Positions 1 through 8,002 of a DNA stretch of 64,000 nucleotides are shown here, piece after piece (within the stretch, counting starts at the first letter, position 1; each line of letters begins with the position of its first letter). The notes beneath the pieces are model-generated. The model worked only from the letters and a program-made list of their open reading frames with translations. It did no database searches and was not told where the DNA came from. A program made the position numbers and the translations under genes. The DNA is from Burkholderiales bacterium (GTDB lineage Bacteria; Pseudomonadota; Gammaproteobacteria; Burkholderiales; Burkholderiaceae_C): positions 434,001 through 498,000 of the forward strand of contig JAFKGD010000007.1 of the NCBI GenBank assembly GCA_017307855.1. The letters are read 5' to 3'.

Positions 1-263
1 TGGCCGAGACGGCCGAGTTCAAGGGTTTCGACGTCAACTCGTGGGTGGGCCTGCTGCTGCCCGCGCACACCGACCGCGCCATCGTCGATCGCCTGGCGCA
101 GGCCGTGAACGAGATGGTGGCCGAGCCCGAGACGCAGAAGAAGCTGTCCGACGCCGGCTACAAGCCGCTGCAACTGTCCGGCCCGGCCTTTGCCGCCTAT
201 CTGGCCCAGGAGCGCAAGGACCTCGCCGCCACCATTGCGGCGGCGAAGATCCGCATCGACTGA
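1..263 (+). CDS. Bug-family (tripartite tricarboxylate) solute receptor, C-terminal part
   Basis: The reading frame is open from the left edge (first full codon at base 3), so the gene is cut at its 5' end. The visible 86 codons resemble the C-terminal lobe of Bug receptors: a GFDVNSWVGLLLPAHT strand, then a helix on incomplete subunits of the form DRLAQAVNEM, then a VAEPETQKKL and an LAATIAAAKIRID tail. Bug proteins are periplasmic solute receptors, usually exported by a signal peptide (outside the window) and very abundant in Burkholderiales. The ligand cannot be told from this part. It ends 40 bases before the oxygenase gene on the same strand, so the two may share a transcript. Confidence 0.85.
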   Translation, partial: AETAEFKGFDVNSWVGLLLPAHTDRAIVDRLAQAVNEMVAEPETQKKLSDAGYKPLQLSGPAFAAYLAQERKDLAATIAAAKIRID

Positions 264-303
264 TGCGAGCCCGGCACGGATCGTGCAGCGATAGCATCCA
301 GCC

Positions 304-1248
304 ATGCCGCACGACGCCATCCCCCTCATCGACATCTCCGCCCTGTCGTCCACCGATCCCGCCGCGCGCCGCGCCGTGGCGCGCGAGATCGGCACGGCGT
401 GCCGCGACACCGGCTTCTTCGCCATCACCGGCCACGGCGTGCCCGCCGCGCTGATGGAGGACGGCTTCGCCGTCGCGCATGAAGTGTTCGCGCTGCCGCG
501 CGAGGCCAAGCGCGAGCTGGCCATCGCCACGCATGGCCACAACCGCGGCTACGTGGGCCTGGGCGTGGAGGCGCTGGACGAGAAGACCGCGCCCGACCTC
601 AAGGAGGCCTACAACCTGATCTGGACCGACGCCGACGGCCCCGCGCCCACGCGCGTGCCGAACGTGTGGCCGCCCCTGCCCGGATGGCGCGAGCGCGCGC
701 AGGCTTACTTCGATGCCGTGCTGGCCGTGGGTCAGCGGCTGCACCGCGCCTTCGCGCTCGATCTGGGGATCGACGAGCATTTCTTCGACGACAAGGTCGA
801 TGCGCCGCTGGCCACGCTGCGCTTCCTGCACTACCCCGTGCAGTTCGCCGCCGATGCGCCGCGCGGCCTGGCTGGCGCGGGCGCGCACACCGACTACGGC
901 AACGTCACGCTGCTGGCCACCGATGGCGTGGCCGGCTTGCAGGTGCGCCGCCGCGGCGCGGGCGCCGACGGCTGGATCGACGCGCCCGCCATCCCCGGCG
1001 CCTTCATCTGCAACATCGGCGACTGCCTGATGCGCTGGGCCAACGACGTGTACGTGTCGACGCCGCACCGCGTGCTGGAGCCGTCGCGAGAGCGTTATTC
1101 GATCGCCTTCTTCCTCGATCCGAACCCCGAGGCGCGCGTGGAAGCCATTCCAACCTGCGTGGCTCCAGGGACCGCGCCCAAGTACCCGCCGACCACCACG
1201 GCAGCCTACCTGCAGGAACGCTTCGCAGCCACGTATGGCAAGAAGTGA
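304..1248 (+). CDS. 2-oxoglutarate/Fe(II)-dependent oxygenase, isopenicillin-N-synthase-like
   Basis: This 314-residue protein has the two-part architecture of the IPNS-like non-haem iron oxygenases. The N-terminal DIOX_N region carries PLIDIS (residues 7-12) and GFFAITGHGVP (37-47). The C-terminal jelly roll carries the iron ligands H195 and D197 (in AHTDYG) and H255 (in TPHRVLEP). R264 and S266 form the RxS pair that binds the 2-oxoglutarate carboxylate. The length is normal for the family. Such enzymes hydroxylate or desaturate small molecules in the cytoplasm, and the substrate cannot be deduced here. It lies just downstream of a Bug receptor, which may supply its substrate; that is inference. 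The ATG at 304 is the first in-frame start before the conserved PLID strand. Confidence 0.9.
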   Translation: MPHDAIPLIDISALSSTDPAARRAVAREIGTACRDTGFFAITGHGVPAALMEDGFAVAHEVFALPREAKRELAIATHGHNRGYVGLGVEALDEKTAPDLKEAYNLIWTDADGPAPTRVPNVWPPLPGWRERAQAYFDAVLAVGQRLHRAFALDLGIDEHFFDDKVDAPLATLRFLHYPVQFAADAPRGLAGAGAHTDYGNVTLLATDGVAGLQVRRRGAGADGWIDAPAIPGAFICNIGDCLMRWANDVYVSTPHRVLEPSRERYSIAFFLDPNPEARVEAIPTCVAPGTAPKYPPTTTAAYLQERFAATYGKK

Positions 1249-1269
1249 CGCCCGCGTCGCTGCGTGGCG

Positions 1270-2553
1270 TCAGGCGGCGGGCGTGGCGTCGGCCGTGAAG
1301 ACGGTGAGCACGCCGCTGTAGCCCAGCACCTGATCACCCGATATCTCGCCACCGGCGAAGAAGCCGACCAGCGGCACGTCACCCAGGGCGCGGCGCACGA
1401 TCTGCAGCTCGGCGCCGGGCGCGCCGAAATGTGGGCCGCCGCGGCCGGCGCAGCTCACGTACACGGCGCCGGCGATGCGGCGGGCCGGATGCGGCGCGGC
1501 CTCGGCTTCGCTGGCATGGAGTTCGGCCGCGATGGCCAGGGGCTGCTCCTGCGGCTCGAGCACCTCGCGGATCTCGGCGCAGATGCGCGTGAGGTCGGCG
1601 CGCGCGGCCTGAACGTCGCGCCGACAGAACGCCAGCCGTGTACCGCGGTCGATTCGATCGGCCACGGCCACACCGCGCCGCGCGGGATCGAGCCCGATGA
1701 GGTGGCGCACCACCACGCCTTCACCGAAATCGCCGGTTCGCCGCAGCATGTCGCCGGCCGCGCCCCGCGTGCGGGGCAACAGCCCGACCAGCGTGGCGCG
1801 CAGGACCGCCATGAGTTGCTGCGGCCTCTCGAGCGACGTCTGCAGGTCGGCCAGCATGACGTCAAGCGCCGGTTGGCCGTCGAGTTCGAGCACCAGATTG
1901 CCGTCGCAGGCGGTGATCTCGCGCACGGGCGACACAGGCACGCAGCCCTGCGTGGTGCGCGAGACGAGCGCCACCTGCGGGCCGAGGGCCACACCCGAGA
2001 GTCCGCCCTGGAACACGCCGCGCGCGGCCCCCTGGCCGGGCAGGTTGCCCTCGCCACCGACGGCGAATTGCACGGTGCTCGTGCGGCTGGCAGCCAGCCC
2101 GCCGAAGAGGTGGCGGCCCGTGGTGCGCTGTGCCAGTTCGGCCACCAGTTCGGCCACGTCGGGCGTGCTGGCGTCTGCATGCACCAGCGCGGCCTGCGTC
2201 TCGAAGCCGCTGGGGGGCAGAGGCGCCACGCCGGAGAACACGCGATAGCTCCCCGCGGGCAGGGCGCACAGCATGACGGCGAGCGCGGGCTCGTCGAAAT
2301 ACTCGGCGTTGTTGGCCGCCACGCCCACGCCCACCGTGCCGGCCCAGTCGGTCACGCCGGGCAACTCGGCCGCCAGGAGATCGAGGATGTCCTGCGCCTG
2401 GCCCGCATAGTGGTCGGTGATGTAGAGCAGGCCCAGCGTGGGTGCGTCGACGTGGCCGGGCAGCGCCAGCTGCGCACGCAGTTGCGCCAGCACCAGCGCG
2501 GCCGCCATTGGCCATTGCGGATGGGTGGCGTGGGCGTGCGCGAACAGCTTCAT
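1270..2553 (-). CDS. FIST N- and C-domain sensory protein
   Basis: This 427-residue protein matches the FIST family: an N-terminal FIST domain (about 30-220, including LGLLYITDHYAGQA and a HLFGGLAAS stretch) and a C-terminal FIST_C domain (about 225-415, ending VPLVGFFAGGEISGDQ and GYSGVLTVF). FIST domains are thought to sense small ligands, possibly amino acids, and often sit next to signalling proteins. Here it stands alone without a kinase or chemotaxis domain and has no signal peptide, so it is probably cytoplasmic. I chose the ATG at 2553 because the family starts at the FAHAHATHP strand and longer frames upstream run into phaM. It begins 7 bases after the phaM-like stop codon, so the two genes almost certainly form one operon. 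Confidence 0.85.
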   Translation of the reverse strand: MKLFAHAHATHPQWPMAAALVLAQLRAQLALPGHVDAPTLGLLYITDHYAGQAQDILDLLAAELPGVTDWAGTVGVGVAANNAEYFDEPALAVMLCALPAGSYRVFSGVAPLPPSGFETQAALVHADASTPDVAELVAELAQRTTGRHLFGGLAASRTSTVQFAVGGEGNLPGQGAARGVFQGGLSGVALGPQVALVSRTTQGCVPVSPVREITACDGNLVLELDGQPALDVMLADLQTSLERPQQLMAVLRATLVGLLPRTRGAAGDMLRRTGDFGEGVVVRHLIGLDPARRGVAVADRIDRGTRLAFCRRDVQAARADLTRICAEIREVLEPQEQPLAIAAELHASEAEAAPHPARRIAGAVYVSCAGRGGPHFGAPGAELQIVRRALGDVPLVGFFAGGEISGDQVLGYSGVLTVFTADATPAA

Positions 2554-2560
2554 CGGAGGG

Positions 2561-3328
2561 TCAGGTCGTGCGGCGGCGCGGCGCCGCGGGTGGCTTGCGT
2601 CTGGATGCCGCCGTTTTCCTGCGCGCGGCTCTGGCGGGCTTTGAAGCAGATGCCATGCCACGGTCCGCTGCCGCCGGAACGGGCGCGGGCGCCGACGCGA
2701 AGGCGTTGGCGAACGGCCCGCCCGGGGCGCCGGCCTGGCGCGCGGTGTCCTGCATGGCGCTGCTGGCAATCTGCTGGAACTGCTCGGTCAGAGCGCCCCA
2801 CCATTGCAATGGATCGGCCGCCGGCGACGGCGATGTGCCACCGGCTGGCTTCGAAGCGCCGCCGGAGCCACCGCCAGACTTCGCGCGGGGTGCGCGTTTC
2901 TTCTTCGCCGGTGCCGTCGGCGCCGGGGCTGTAGCGGGTCCGGGCGCGGCGGCCTCCGGCGGCGTTTCCGGCGTGATGGGCCGGCTCATGTCCTCGAACG
3001 GGCGCGCGGCGGGCTGGGCGCGGAACGCCGCGGCCATGTCGTCCATGCTGAAGTTCATGCCCCGCAGCGCCGCCAGCGTCATCTTCTGCACTTCGAGCGC
3101 CTGCAGCGTGGCTTTGAGCGCCGTGGTGTTCTGCTCGAGCCAGAACTGCACGGCACGCAATTCCTCGATGCGGCGCTCGATCTCCTCGACGTCGAGCGTG
3201 GGCGCCACCCAGCCCGGCACGCCAGGCATCTGCGGCATGGCGCCGGCCGGCTGGCGCGCGAGCGACTGCAGGAAGTCGAACCCCGGGACGAATTTGCCGA
3301 ATCCGAACGGATCCCTGGTATCGCTCAT
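2561..3328 (-). CDS. phaM: PhaM-like polyhydroxyalkanoate granule regulator
   Basis: The 255-residue product begins with the PhaM-type segment FGKFVPGFDFLQSLARQ, followed by a helical, probably coiled-coil part with FWLEQNTTALKATLQALEVQ and AALRGMNFSMDDMA (about residues 50-105). The second half is Pro/Ala-rich and low in complexity, with Lys/Arg clusters (KKKRAPRAK and a C-terminal ARRKTAASRRKPPAAPRRR). In Ralstonia PhaM activates PHA synthase and binds DNA through a basic C-terminal tail, helping to distribute granules at division. The same layout is seen here. A GAGGA Shine-Dalgarno sequence lies six bases before the ATG at 3328. The FIST gene follows after only 7 bases. No PHA synthase or depolymerase is in the window. 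Confidence 0.8.
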   Translation of the reverse strand: MSDTRDPFGFGKFVPGFDFLQSLARQPAGAMPQMPGVPGWVAPTLDVEEIERRIEELRAVQFWLEQNTTALKATLQALEVQKMTLAALRGMNFSMDDMAAAFRAQPAARPFEDMSRPITPETPPEAAAPGPATAPAPTAPAKKKRAPRAKSGGGSGGASKPAGGTSPSPAADPLQWWGALTEQFQQIASSAMQDTARQAGAPGGPFANAFASAPAPVPAAADRGMASASKPARAARRKTAASRRKPPAAPRRRTT

Positions 3329-3449
3329 GGCTGGTCCTCGTGTGGAAAAGCGTGACGCGGCGCATCGCGCCTGCTGCGGGGACAGCTTACTGCAGCAAGG
3401 TTGAGCCGTGCATCGGCGCAACCCCTCGGGTCGGATCAGTTCGCACTTT

Positions 3450-3983
3450 TCAGTGCTTGTGATGGCCCTGATGCGCGTCGGCTGCCGGTGCCGCGCCAGG
3501 TGCGGCCAGCGCCACCGGCAGCGACAACGGCAACTGGAATTCGGCGCCGCGCGCATCCTTCAGACGCAGGGTGACGGGCACCGCACTGCCGCTGGCCAGC
3601 GGCGCCTTCAGGTCCATCAGCATGACGTGGTAGCCGCCCGGGCGCAGCTCGACCGCCTGGCCTGCGGGCAGCGCGAGTTCGGGCAGCGGGCGCATGCGCA
3701 TCACGTCGCCCTCCATCTTCATTTCGTGCACTTCGACGACGCCGGCTGCGGGCGAGCTGGCACCCACGAGGCGCAGCGGCTCGCGCGCCGTCAGGCGCAT
3801 GAAGGCGCCGGTGCCGGATTGGCCCGGCACACTGGCGCGCGCCCAGGCGCCCTGCACCTGCACGCGCTCGGTCGAAGACGGGGCCTGCGCCAGGGCCAGG
3901 CCCGTGGCGGCCAGCAACGTGGCGGCAACGAGGGTGCGGCGCACGATGGCGGACGCAGAGATGGTCGGGAAGAAAGAATTCAT
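3450..3983 (-). CDS. Periplasmic copper chaperone PCuAC family
   Basis: The 177-residue protein has a signal peptide (about residues 1-33, ending ALA-QA) and a single PCuAC domain. The copper site is complete: H86, M97, H119 and M121 fit the family pattern H-x10-M-x21-H-x-M exactly. The extreme C-terminus adds a His-rich tail (DAHQGHHKH), which could bind a second copper ion. PCuAC proteins carry Cu(I) in the periplasm, in several bacteria for the CuA or CuB centres of cytochrome c oxidase. The upstream gene on the same strand is a DUF2946 protein, a common partner in copper-linked clusters. No Sco gene or TonB receptor is present here. Confidence 0.9.
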   Translation of the reverse strand: MNSFFPTISASAIVRRTLVAATLLAATGLALAQAPSSTERVQVQGAWARASVPGQSGTGAFMRLTAREPLRLVGASSPAAGVVEVHEMKMEGDVMRMRPLPELALPAGQAVELRPGGYHVMLMDLKAPLASGSAVPVTLRLKDARGAEFQLPLSLPVALAAPGAAPAADAHQGHHKH

Positions 3984-4095
3984 GGTCGGTATGTCCTGTG
4001 GAATGGGCGCGGGCGAGGCCAACGGCACCCATCGAAAACGTGGCGGGAACGGACAGTGGCGCGCAGCCCGGGCGGCACTGTCGCAGGCGGGCAAG

Positions 4096-4473
4096 TCAGG
4101 TTGCGGCCACGGGCGGCGCGCGGGCCGGCGGAGGCAGTGCGTCCAGCGAAGCGCTGTGGCCCGGGGATGCGACGAACGACGCGCCGGCCGCCGGCGGCTG
4201 CAGCCGCAAGTCCATGCGCAAGGCGGGCGGCGGCGCGCCGTGCGTGTTGCACAGCGGGCAATCGGCATGTCCGATGGGCGCAGGAGCCGCGCCATCCTCG
4301 CCCAGCGCCACCAGCTTGATGGCGCCACCGCCGGTGCACACCAGCTCGAGCGCCCGCGGATGCACCACCGGCGACGCCACGGCCGCGCCGATGGACAGCA
4401 CGAACCACGCGAGCACCGCACGCGCCAGCAGGCGCGCGCCACGCACGGAGGAATGCACCGGCCACCAAGACAT
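4096..4473 (-). CDS. DUF2946-family membrane-anchored protein
   Basis: This 125-residue protein has an N-terminal hydrophobic segment (about 14-33) that is either a membrane anchor or a signal peptide. A small extracytoplasmic domain follows, with C46 in ELVCTGGG and a CPLC motif at 72-75 after GHAD. These cysteines and histidines are typical of DUF2946 proteins, which are often found beside copper-handling genes; the family function is not established. The C-terminus is Pro/Ala-rich. Its stop lies 112 bases before the copper chaperone on the same strand, so co-expression is likely. The ATG at 4473 gives the usual short positively charged leader (VRGARLLAR). Confidence 0.75.
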   Translation of the reverse strand: MSWWPVHSSVRGARLLARAVLAWFVLSIGAAVASPVVHPRALELVCTGGGAIKLVALGEDGAAPAPIGHADCPLCNTHGAPPPALRMDLRLQPPAAGASFVASPGHSASLDALPPPARAPPVAAT

Positions 4474-4710
4474 GCGCCGATTGTCGCAGCAAGCCTGTAG
4501 AGCGCGGCGGCGGACCCACGAGCTACACGCCGGCACACGGCCCGATTGCTGGAGCGGCGGGCCGCGCAGGTCTGCAAAGCCAGATGAATCCGGCCGATAC
4601 ACATTCACGCTCCCGATGGATTGGACTGACAGCGCAGGCGAGGGCCCGGGCGTAGCGTGGGGGTCGGCTTGACGCCACTTCGCATCCCTCACCGACCAAG
4701 GAGCAAGACC

Positions 4711-5634
4711 ATGGGCTATCGCGACAATGACGACCGCCGCCAGGGGCGCGGCAACGACGGCCAGCAGCAAGGCGGCTGGACCCAGAACAGAGATCGGGGC
4801 GGCTGGCAGCGCGATCAGCCATCGCAGTTCTCGCAGCGCAGCGGGCAGCAGGGCGGGCGCGACACGTTCACACGCGACTGGGGCGGCCGCGATGGCGACT
4901 ACGGCAGCCAGATGGGCAGCTACGGCGGCAACCACGCCGACCGCGGCGATCGTGATCGCGGCTACCGGTCTGGGGGCGCCTGGGGCAACCAGCGCGACGT
5001 GGGCCCGGGTGGCTACGACACGGACAGATTCGAGGGCGAGTACCGCGCCGGCGGCCGGCAAGGCGGTGGCGGGCGCGAGTTCGCCAGCAGCAGCGGGCAT
5101 GGCAGCGTCGAGTACCGCCAGGACGCCATCGGCGGCTATGACCCGCAGTTCTCGCGTAACGACGTGGGCGCGCCTCAGGGTGGGTACGGCGGTGCCGGTC
5201 TGGGCGCGCCCGGTGGATATGGCGGCAACCCCGAGCGATACGGCCAGCGTGATGACCGCCGACCGGGCGGGCAGGAACACCCTTCGGCATCGGGCCGCCG
5301 CTACGGCCTGGGCAGCGAGCAGGCCCACCCGCACGATCACGACTACGCGCAGTGGCGCGACGAACAGATCCGCAACCTGGACCGTGATTACGACGCCTGG
5401 CGGCAGGAGCGTTACGGCAAGTTCTCCACCGAGTTCGACACGTGGCGCAACAGCCGGGCGGGCCAGCCGCACGGACCGGCAGGATCGTCGTCGGCCAAGG
5501 GCATCGACAAGACGGGAGGCAGCTCGCCCGACAGCGACACGACGGGCATGCAAGGCGCATCGAGCGGCGCAGGCACGCCGGGTGCGCCCGGCTCCACCGG
5601 CTCGGTCAGCACCGGCGGCTCGAAGCCGAAGTGA
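4711..5634 (+). CDS. Low-complexity Gly/Arg/Asp-rich protein with C-terminal WR motif
   Basis: The 307-residue product is almost entirely Gly, Arg, Asp, Gln, Tyr and Ser, in repeated short blocks such as GGYG, RGDRDRGYR and QRDDRR, and is predicted to be disordered. One ordered-looking segment (about 206-250) carries HDHDYAQWRDEQIRNLD, then RDYDAWRQERY and KFSTEFDTWR, three WR units about 15-18 residues apart. A similar tail occurs in stress-related hypothetical proteins of beta- and gammaproteobacteria. A clean AAGGAG Shine-Dalgarno sequence precedes the ATG at 4711, which decides this start over an earlier ATG at 4657. No signal peptide or membrane segment is seen. I do not know the function; RNA or membrane-surface binding through the Arg-rich part is possible. 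Confidence 0.75.
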   Translation: MGYRDNDDRRQGRGNDGQQQGGWTQNRDRGGWQRDQPSQFSQRSGQQGGRDTFTRDWGGRDGDYGSQMGSYGGNHADRGDRDRGYRSGGAWGNQRDVGPGGYDTDRFEGEYRAGGRQGGGGREFASSSGHGSVEYRQDAIGGYDPQFSRNDVGAPQGGYGGAGLGAPGGYGGNPERYGQRDDRRPGGQEHPSASGRRYGLGSEQAHPHDHDYAQWRDEQIRNLDRDYDAWRQERYGKFSTEFDTWRNSRAGQPHGPAGSSSAKGIDKTGGSSPDSDTTGMQGASSGAGTPGAPGSTGSVSTGGSKPK

Positions 5635-5759
5635 CGGCGGCGCGGTAGCGGACAGGCCGCACGCGCCCTGGCGCGCTCACCCCCGGCGTGTCGCAGTCAC
5701 GGATGCGCGGCCGTGCCACACCGGCTAAGCTCGGCGCGATCGCCCCACCGCCAGAAGCC

Positions 5760-6173
5760 ATGAAAAGCCTGTTCCACTTCGCCTTCAACGTTCGTGACCT
5801 CGATGTCGCACGCCGCTTCTACGGCGACGTGCTGGGGTGCGCCGAGGGTCGCAGCACCGAGACGTGGGTCGATTTCGACTTCTTCGGCCACCAGATTTCG
5901 TTGCATCAGGGCGAGCCCTTCCCCACCGCGCGGACGGGGCATGTGGGCGATGTCCTGGTGCCCATGCCGCATTTCGGACTGGTGCTCGCTCTGGACGACT
6001 GGCGGGCCATGGCCGCGCGCCTGCAAGCCGCCGGCACTGATTTCCTGCTGAAGCCGCAGGTGCGTTTCGAAGGCCAGCCCGGCGAGCAGTGGACGATGTT
6101 CTTTCTCGATCCGTTCGGCAATCCGATGGAGATCAAAGGCTTCCGTTCGCTCGAAGCGCTGTACGCGGCCTGA
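5760..6173 (+). CDS. VOC-family (glyoxalase/dioxygenase-like) protein
   Basis: This 137-residue protein is one VOC unit pair. It starts with FHFAFNVRDLDVARRFYGDVLG and ends with the strand MFFLDPFGNPMEIKGF, whose glutamate is the usual last metal ligand. A histidine in FHFAF and H in ISLHQGE are possible further ligands. The family includes glyoxalase I, extradiol dioxygenases and antibiotic-binding proteins, and the substrate cannot be assigned. The length suits a small dioxygenase-like enzyme acting as a dimer. The ATG at 5760 directly precedes the first beta strand of the fold; a more upstream start would add an unrelated segment. It stands 28 bases before the MarC gene on the same strand. 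Confidence 0.85.
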   Translation: MKSLFHFAFNVRDLDVARRFYGDVLGCAEGRSTETWVDFDFFGHQISLHQGEPFPTARTGHVGDVLVPMPHFGLVLALDDWRAMAARLQAAGTDFLLKPQVRFEGQPGEQWTMFFLDPFGNPMEIKGFRSLEALYAA

Positions 6174-6201
6174 TCCGGGAGGGGCAGCGCGCCGACGCAC
6201 G

Positions 6202-6798
6202 ATGACCTATACCTTCGCATCCGCCACCATCCTGCTGCTGCTGATCACCGATCCGCTGGGCAACATCCCGCTGTTCGCCAATGCACTGCGCGGCGTGGCG
6301 CCCGAGCGGCGGCGCCTGGTGATCGTGCGCGAGGTGCTGATCGCCTTCGCGCTGCTGCTGGTATTCATGTTCGTGGGCGATGCCTTCCTGCGCGTGATGA
6401 GCCTGTCGGAGCTGTCGCTGCAGATCGCGGGTGCGGCCGTGCTGTTCATCATCGCGCTGCGCATGATCTTCCCGCCGCCGCGCTCTACCGACGACTTGCC
6501 CGAGGGCGAGCCGCTGATCGTGCCGCTGGCCATTCCAGCGCTGGCCGGCCCCTCGGCGATGGCCACGGTGATGCTGCTGGTGAGCCAGGCGCCCGAGCGC
6601 CGGCTCGAATGGGTGGCCGCGCTCACCGTCACCATGCTGGCCTGCGGCGTGGTGCTGCTGCTGGCCGAGCGCATCCAGCGACTGGTGGGCGATCGTGTCG
6701 TGATGGCCTTCGAGCGGCTGATGGGCCTGATCCTCGTCGCCATCGCCGTCGAGATGCTGCTGCGCGGCATCCGCGTCTTCGCCAGCCAACTGCACTGA
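6202..6798 (+). CDS. MarC/YhgN-family inner-membrane protein
   Basis: The 198-residue product has about six hydrophobic membrane segments and the MarC signature: LLLLITDPLGNIPLFANAL near the N-terminus, then the conserved ALRMIFPP and PLAIPALAGPSAMATVMLL. MarC proteins are integral inner-membrane proteins of unknown transport role; the old link to multiple antibiotic resistance was withdrawn. The length is normal for the family. It is followed after one base by the start of a secreted repeat protein, so the two are probably co-translated, though no functional link is known. Confidence 0.9.
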   Translation: MTYTFASATILLLLITDPLGNIPLFANALRGVAPERRRLVIVREVLIAFALLLVFMFVGDAFLRVMSLSELSLQIAGAAVLFIIALRMIFPPPRSTDDLPEGEPLIVPLAIPALAGPSAMATVMLLVSQAPERRLEWVAALTVTMLACGVVLLLAERIQRLVGDRVVMAFERLMGLILVAIAVEMLLRGIRVFASQLH

Positions 6799-6799
6799 C

Positions 6800-7990
6800 A
6801 TGTCTCTGCCCGCTACCCACCACGCCATGCGCCTGCTCACAGTGCTTCTCCTGGCCGTCGCCACCTTGATCCCGCTGGCCGCCCACGCCGTGCAGGACTG
6901 CGAACTGAACGGCGAGGCGGTCAACCCGGCCAACGGCAACACCACGGCGGGCAAGACCGGCCTCATGCGCTGCAAGGACCGCGACTCCGGCCAGATGCGG
7001 CGCGAGCAGGAGTTGAAGAACGGCAAGTTCATGGGCCTGGTACGCCACTACCAGGACGGCAGGCTCTTCAAGGAGCACAGCGTCAACGAGCAGGGCAACA
7101 TGGACGGCCGCGCGCGCGAGTTCGCCGCCAACGGCCAGGTGGTGTACGACACCACGTACGAGAACGGCCGCCGCACCGGCTTGCTGCGTGCCTGGTACGA
7201 CAGCGGCAAACCGCGTCGCGCCGCCTTCAACGAGAACGACCGCGAGATCGCCTCTGTCGAATGGAGCGAGCGCGGCCAGGTTCATTCGTTGCGCTGCGGC
7301 GACCGCCCGGTGCTCTCGCCCGCGGCCGACGACCGGGCGCTGTGCGGCTTCGCGGCGCCCTCGCAGGTCGAGATGTTCTCGGACAGCGGCGTGCTGCAGA
7401 CGCGCAGCACCTGGGTGCAAGGCAAGCGCACCCGCTACGAGACCTTCTTCCGCAACGGCCAGCCGCAGACGCAGCAGGAGGTATCGGCCAGCGGGCGTGT
7501 CGAGCGGCGCTTCGCTGACGATGGCACGAAGCGGCGCGAGATCCGCTGGGAATCCTCCGGCGCGGCCGACGCGCGTGCCTACAAGGTGCTGGAGCAGGAC
7601 TATTCCGAGCGCGGCACGCTGGTGCGAGAGCAGCGCTGGGCTGTGGCCGATGGCTCGGCGGTGTCGGACGTGAGCTTCTATCTCAACGGCCAGCCGAAGG
7701 CGAAGACCGAGTTCTCGAAGGAAGGTGAGCAGCAGGTGCGCCGGGAAAGCGGCTTCTACGACAGCGGCAAGCTGGCCAGCGAGGGGCGCTTCGTCGAGAC
7801 CGGGCGCTTTCGCACCACGCAGCCTGTCGGCAGCCACAGGCGCTACGACGAAAGCGGACGCGTGGCGGCCGAATCGGTCTACGACGACCGGGGCCGGCTC
7901 ACGCGCGAGAAGGTGTGGGACGAAGCCGGCCAGCTGGTGCGCGACGACGAAGTGTTCGAGGACGGCTCGCGCAAGAGCTTCGCGCGATAA
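6800..7990 (+). CDS. Secreted YwqK/MORN-like repeat protein
   Basis: The product (up to 396 residues) has a signal peptide that begins either at the ATG at 6800 or, more simply, at the ATG at 6827 (RLLTVLLLAVATLIPLAAHA). The rest is a run of roughly 20-25-residue beta-hairpin units of the type YxNGRRTGLLRAWYDSGKPRR, FRNGQPQTQQ and YDESGRVAAESVYDDRGRL, like the YwqK group of MORN-variant repeats. At least eight units can be counted. Two early cysteines (ECELNG-like and MRCKDRD) may form a disulfide. Database names calling such proteins toxin-antitoxin components are not supported by anything in this sequence. The likely location is the periplasm or outer surface; the function is unknown. Confidence 0.8.
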   Translation: MSLPATHHAMRLLTVLLLAVATLIPLAAHAVQDCELNGEAVNPANGNTTAGKTGLMRCKDRDSGQMRREQELKNGKFMGLVRHYQDGRLFKEHSVNEQGNMDGRAREFAANGQVVYDTTYENGRRTGLLRAWYDSGKPRRAAFNENDREIASVEWSERGQVHSLRCGDRPVLSPAADDRALCGFAAPSQVEMFSDSGVLQTRSTWVQGKRTRYETFFRNGQPQTQQEVSASGRVERRFADDGTKRREIRWESSGAADARAYKVLEQDYSERGTLVREQRWAVADGSAVSDVSFYLNGQPKAKTEFSKEGEQQVRRESGFYDSGKLASEGRFVETGRFRTTQPVGSHRRYDESGRVAAESVYDDRGRLTREKVWDEAGQLVRDDEVFEDGSRKSFAR

Positions 7991-8002
7991 GCCTGCGGCG
8001 GC

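Noticed and set aside
6800-7990. Antitoxin of a toxin-antitoxin pair (YwqK family naming)
   Set aside because: It has a signal peptide and no toxin gene beside it. The repeat similarity alone does not support a toxin-antitoxin role.
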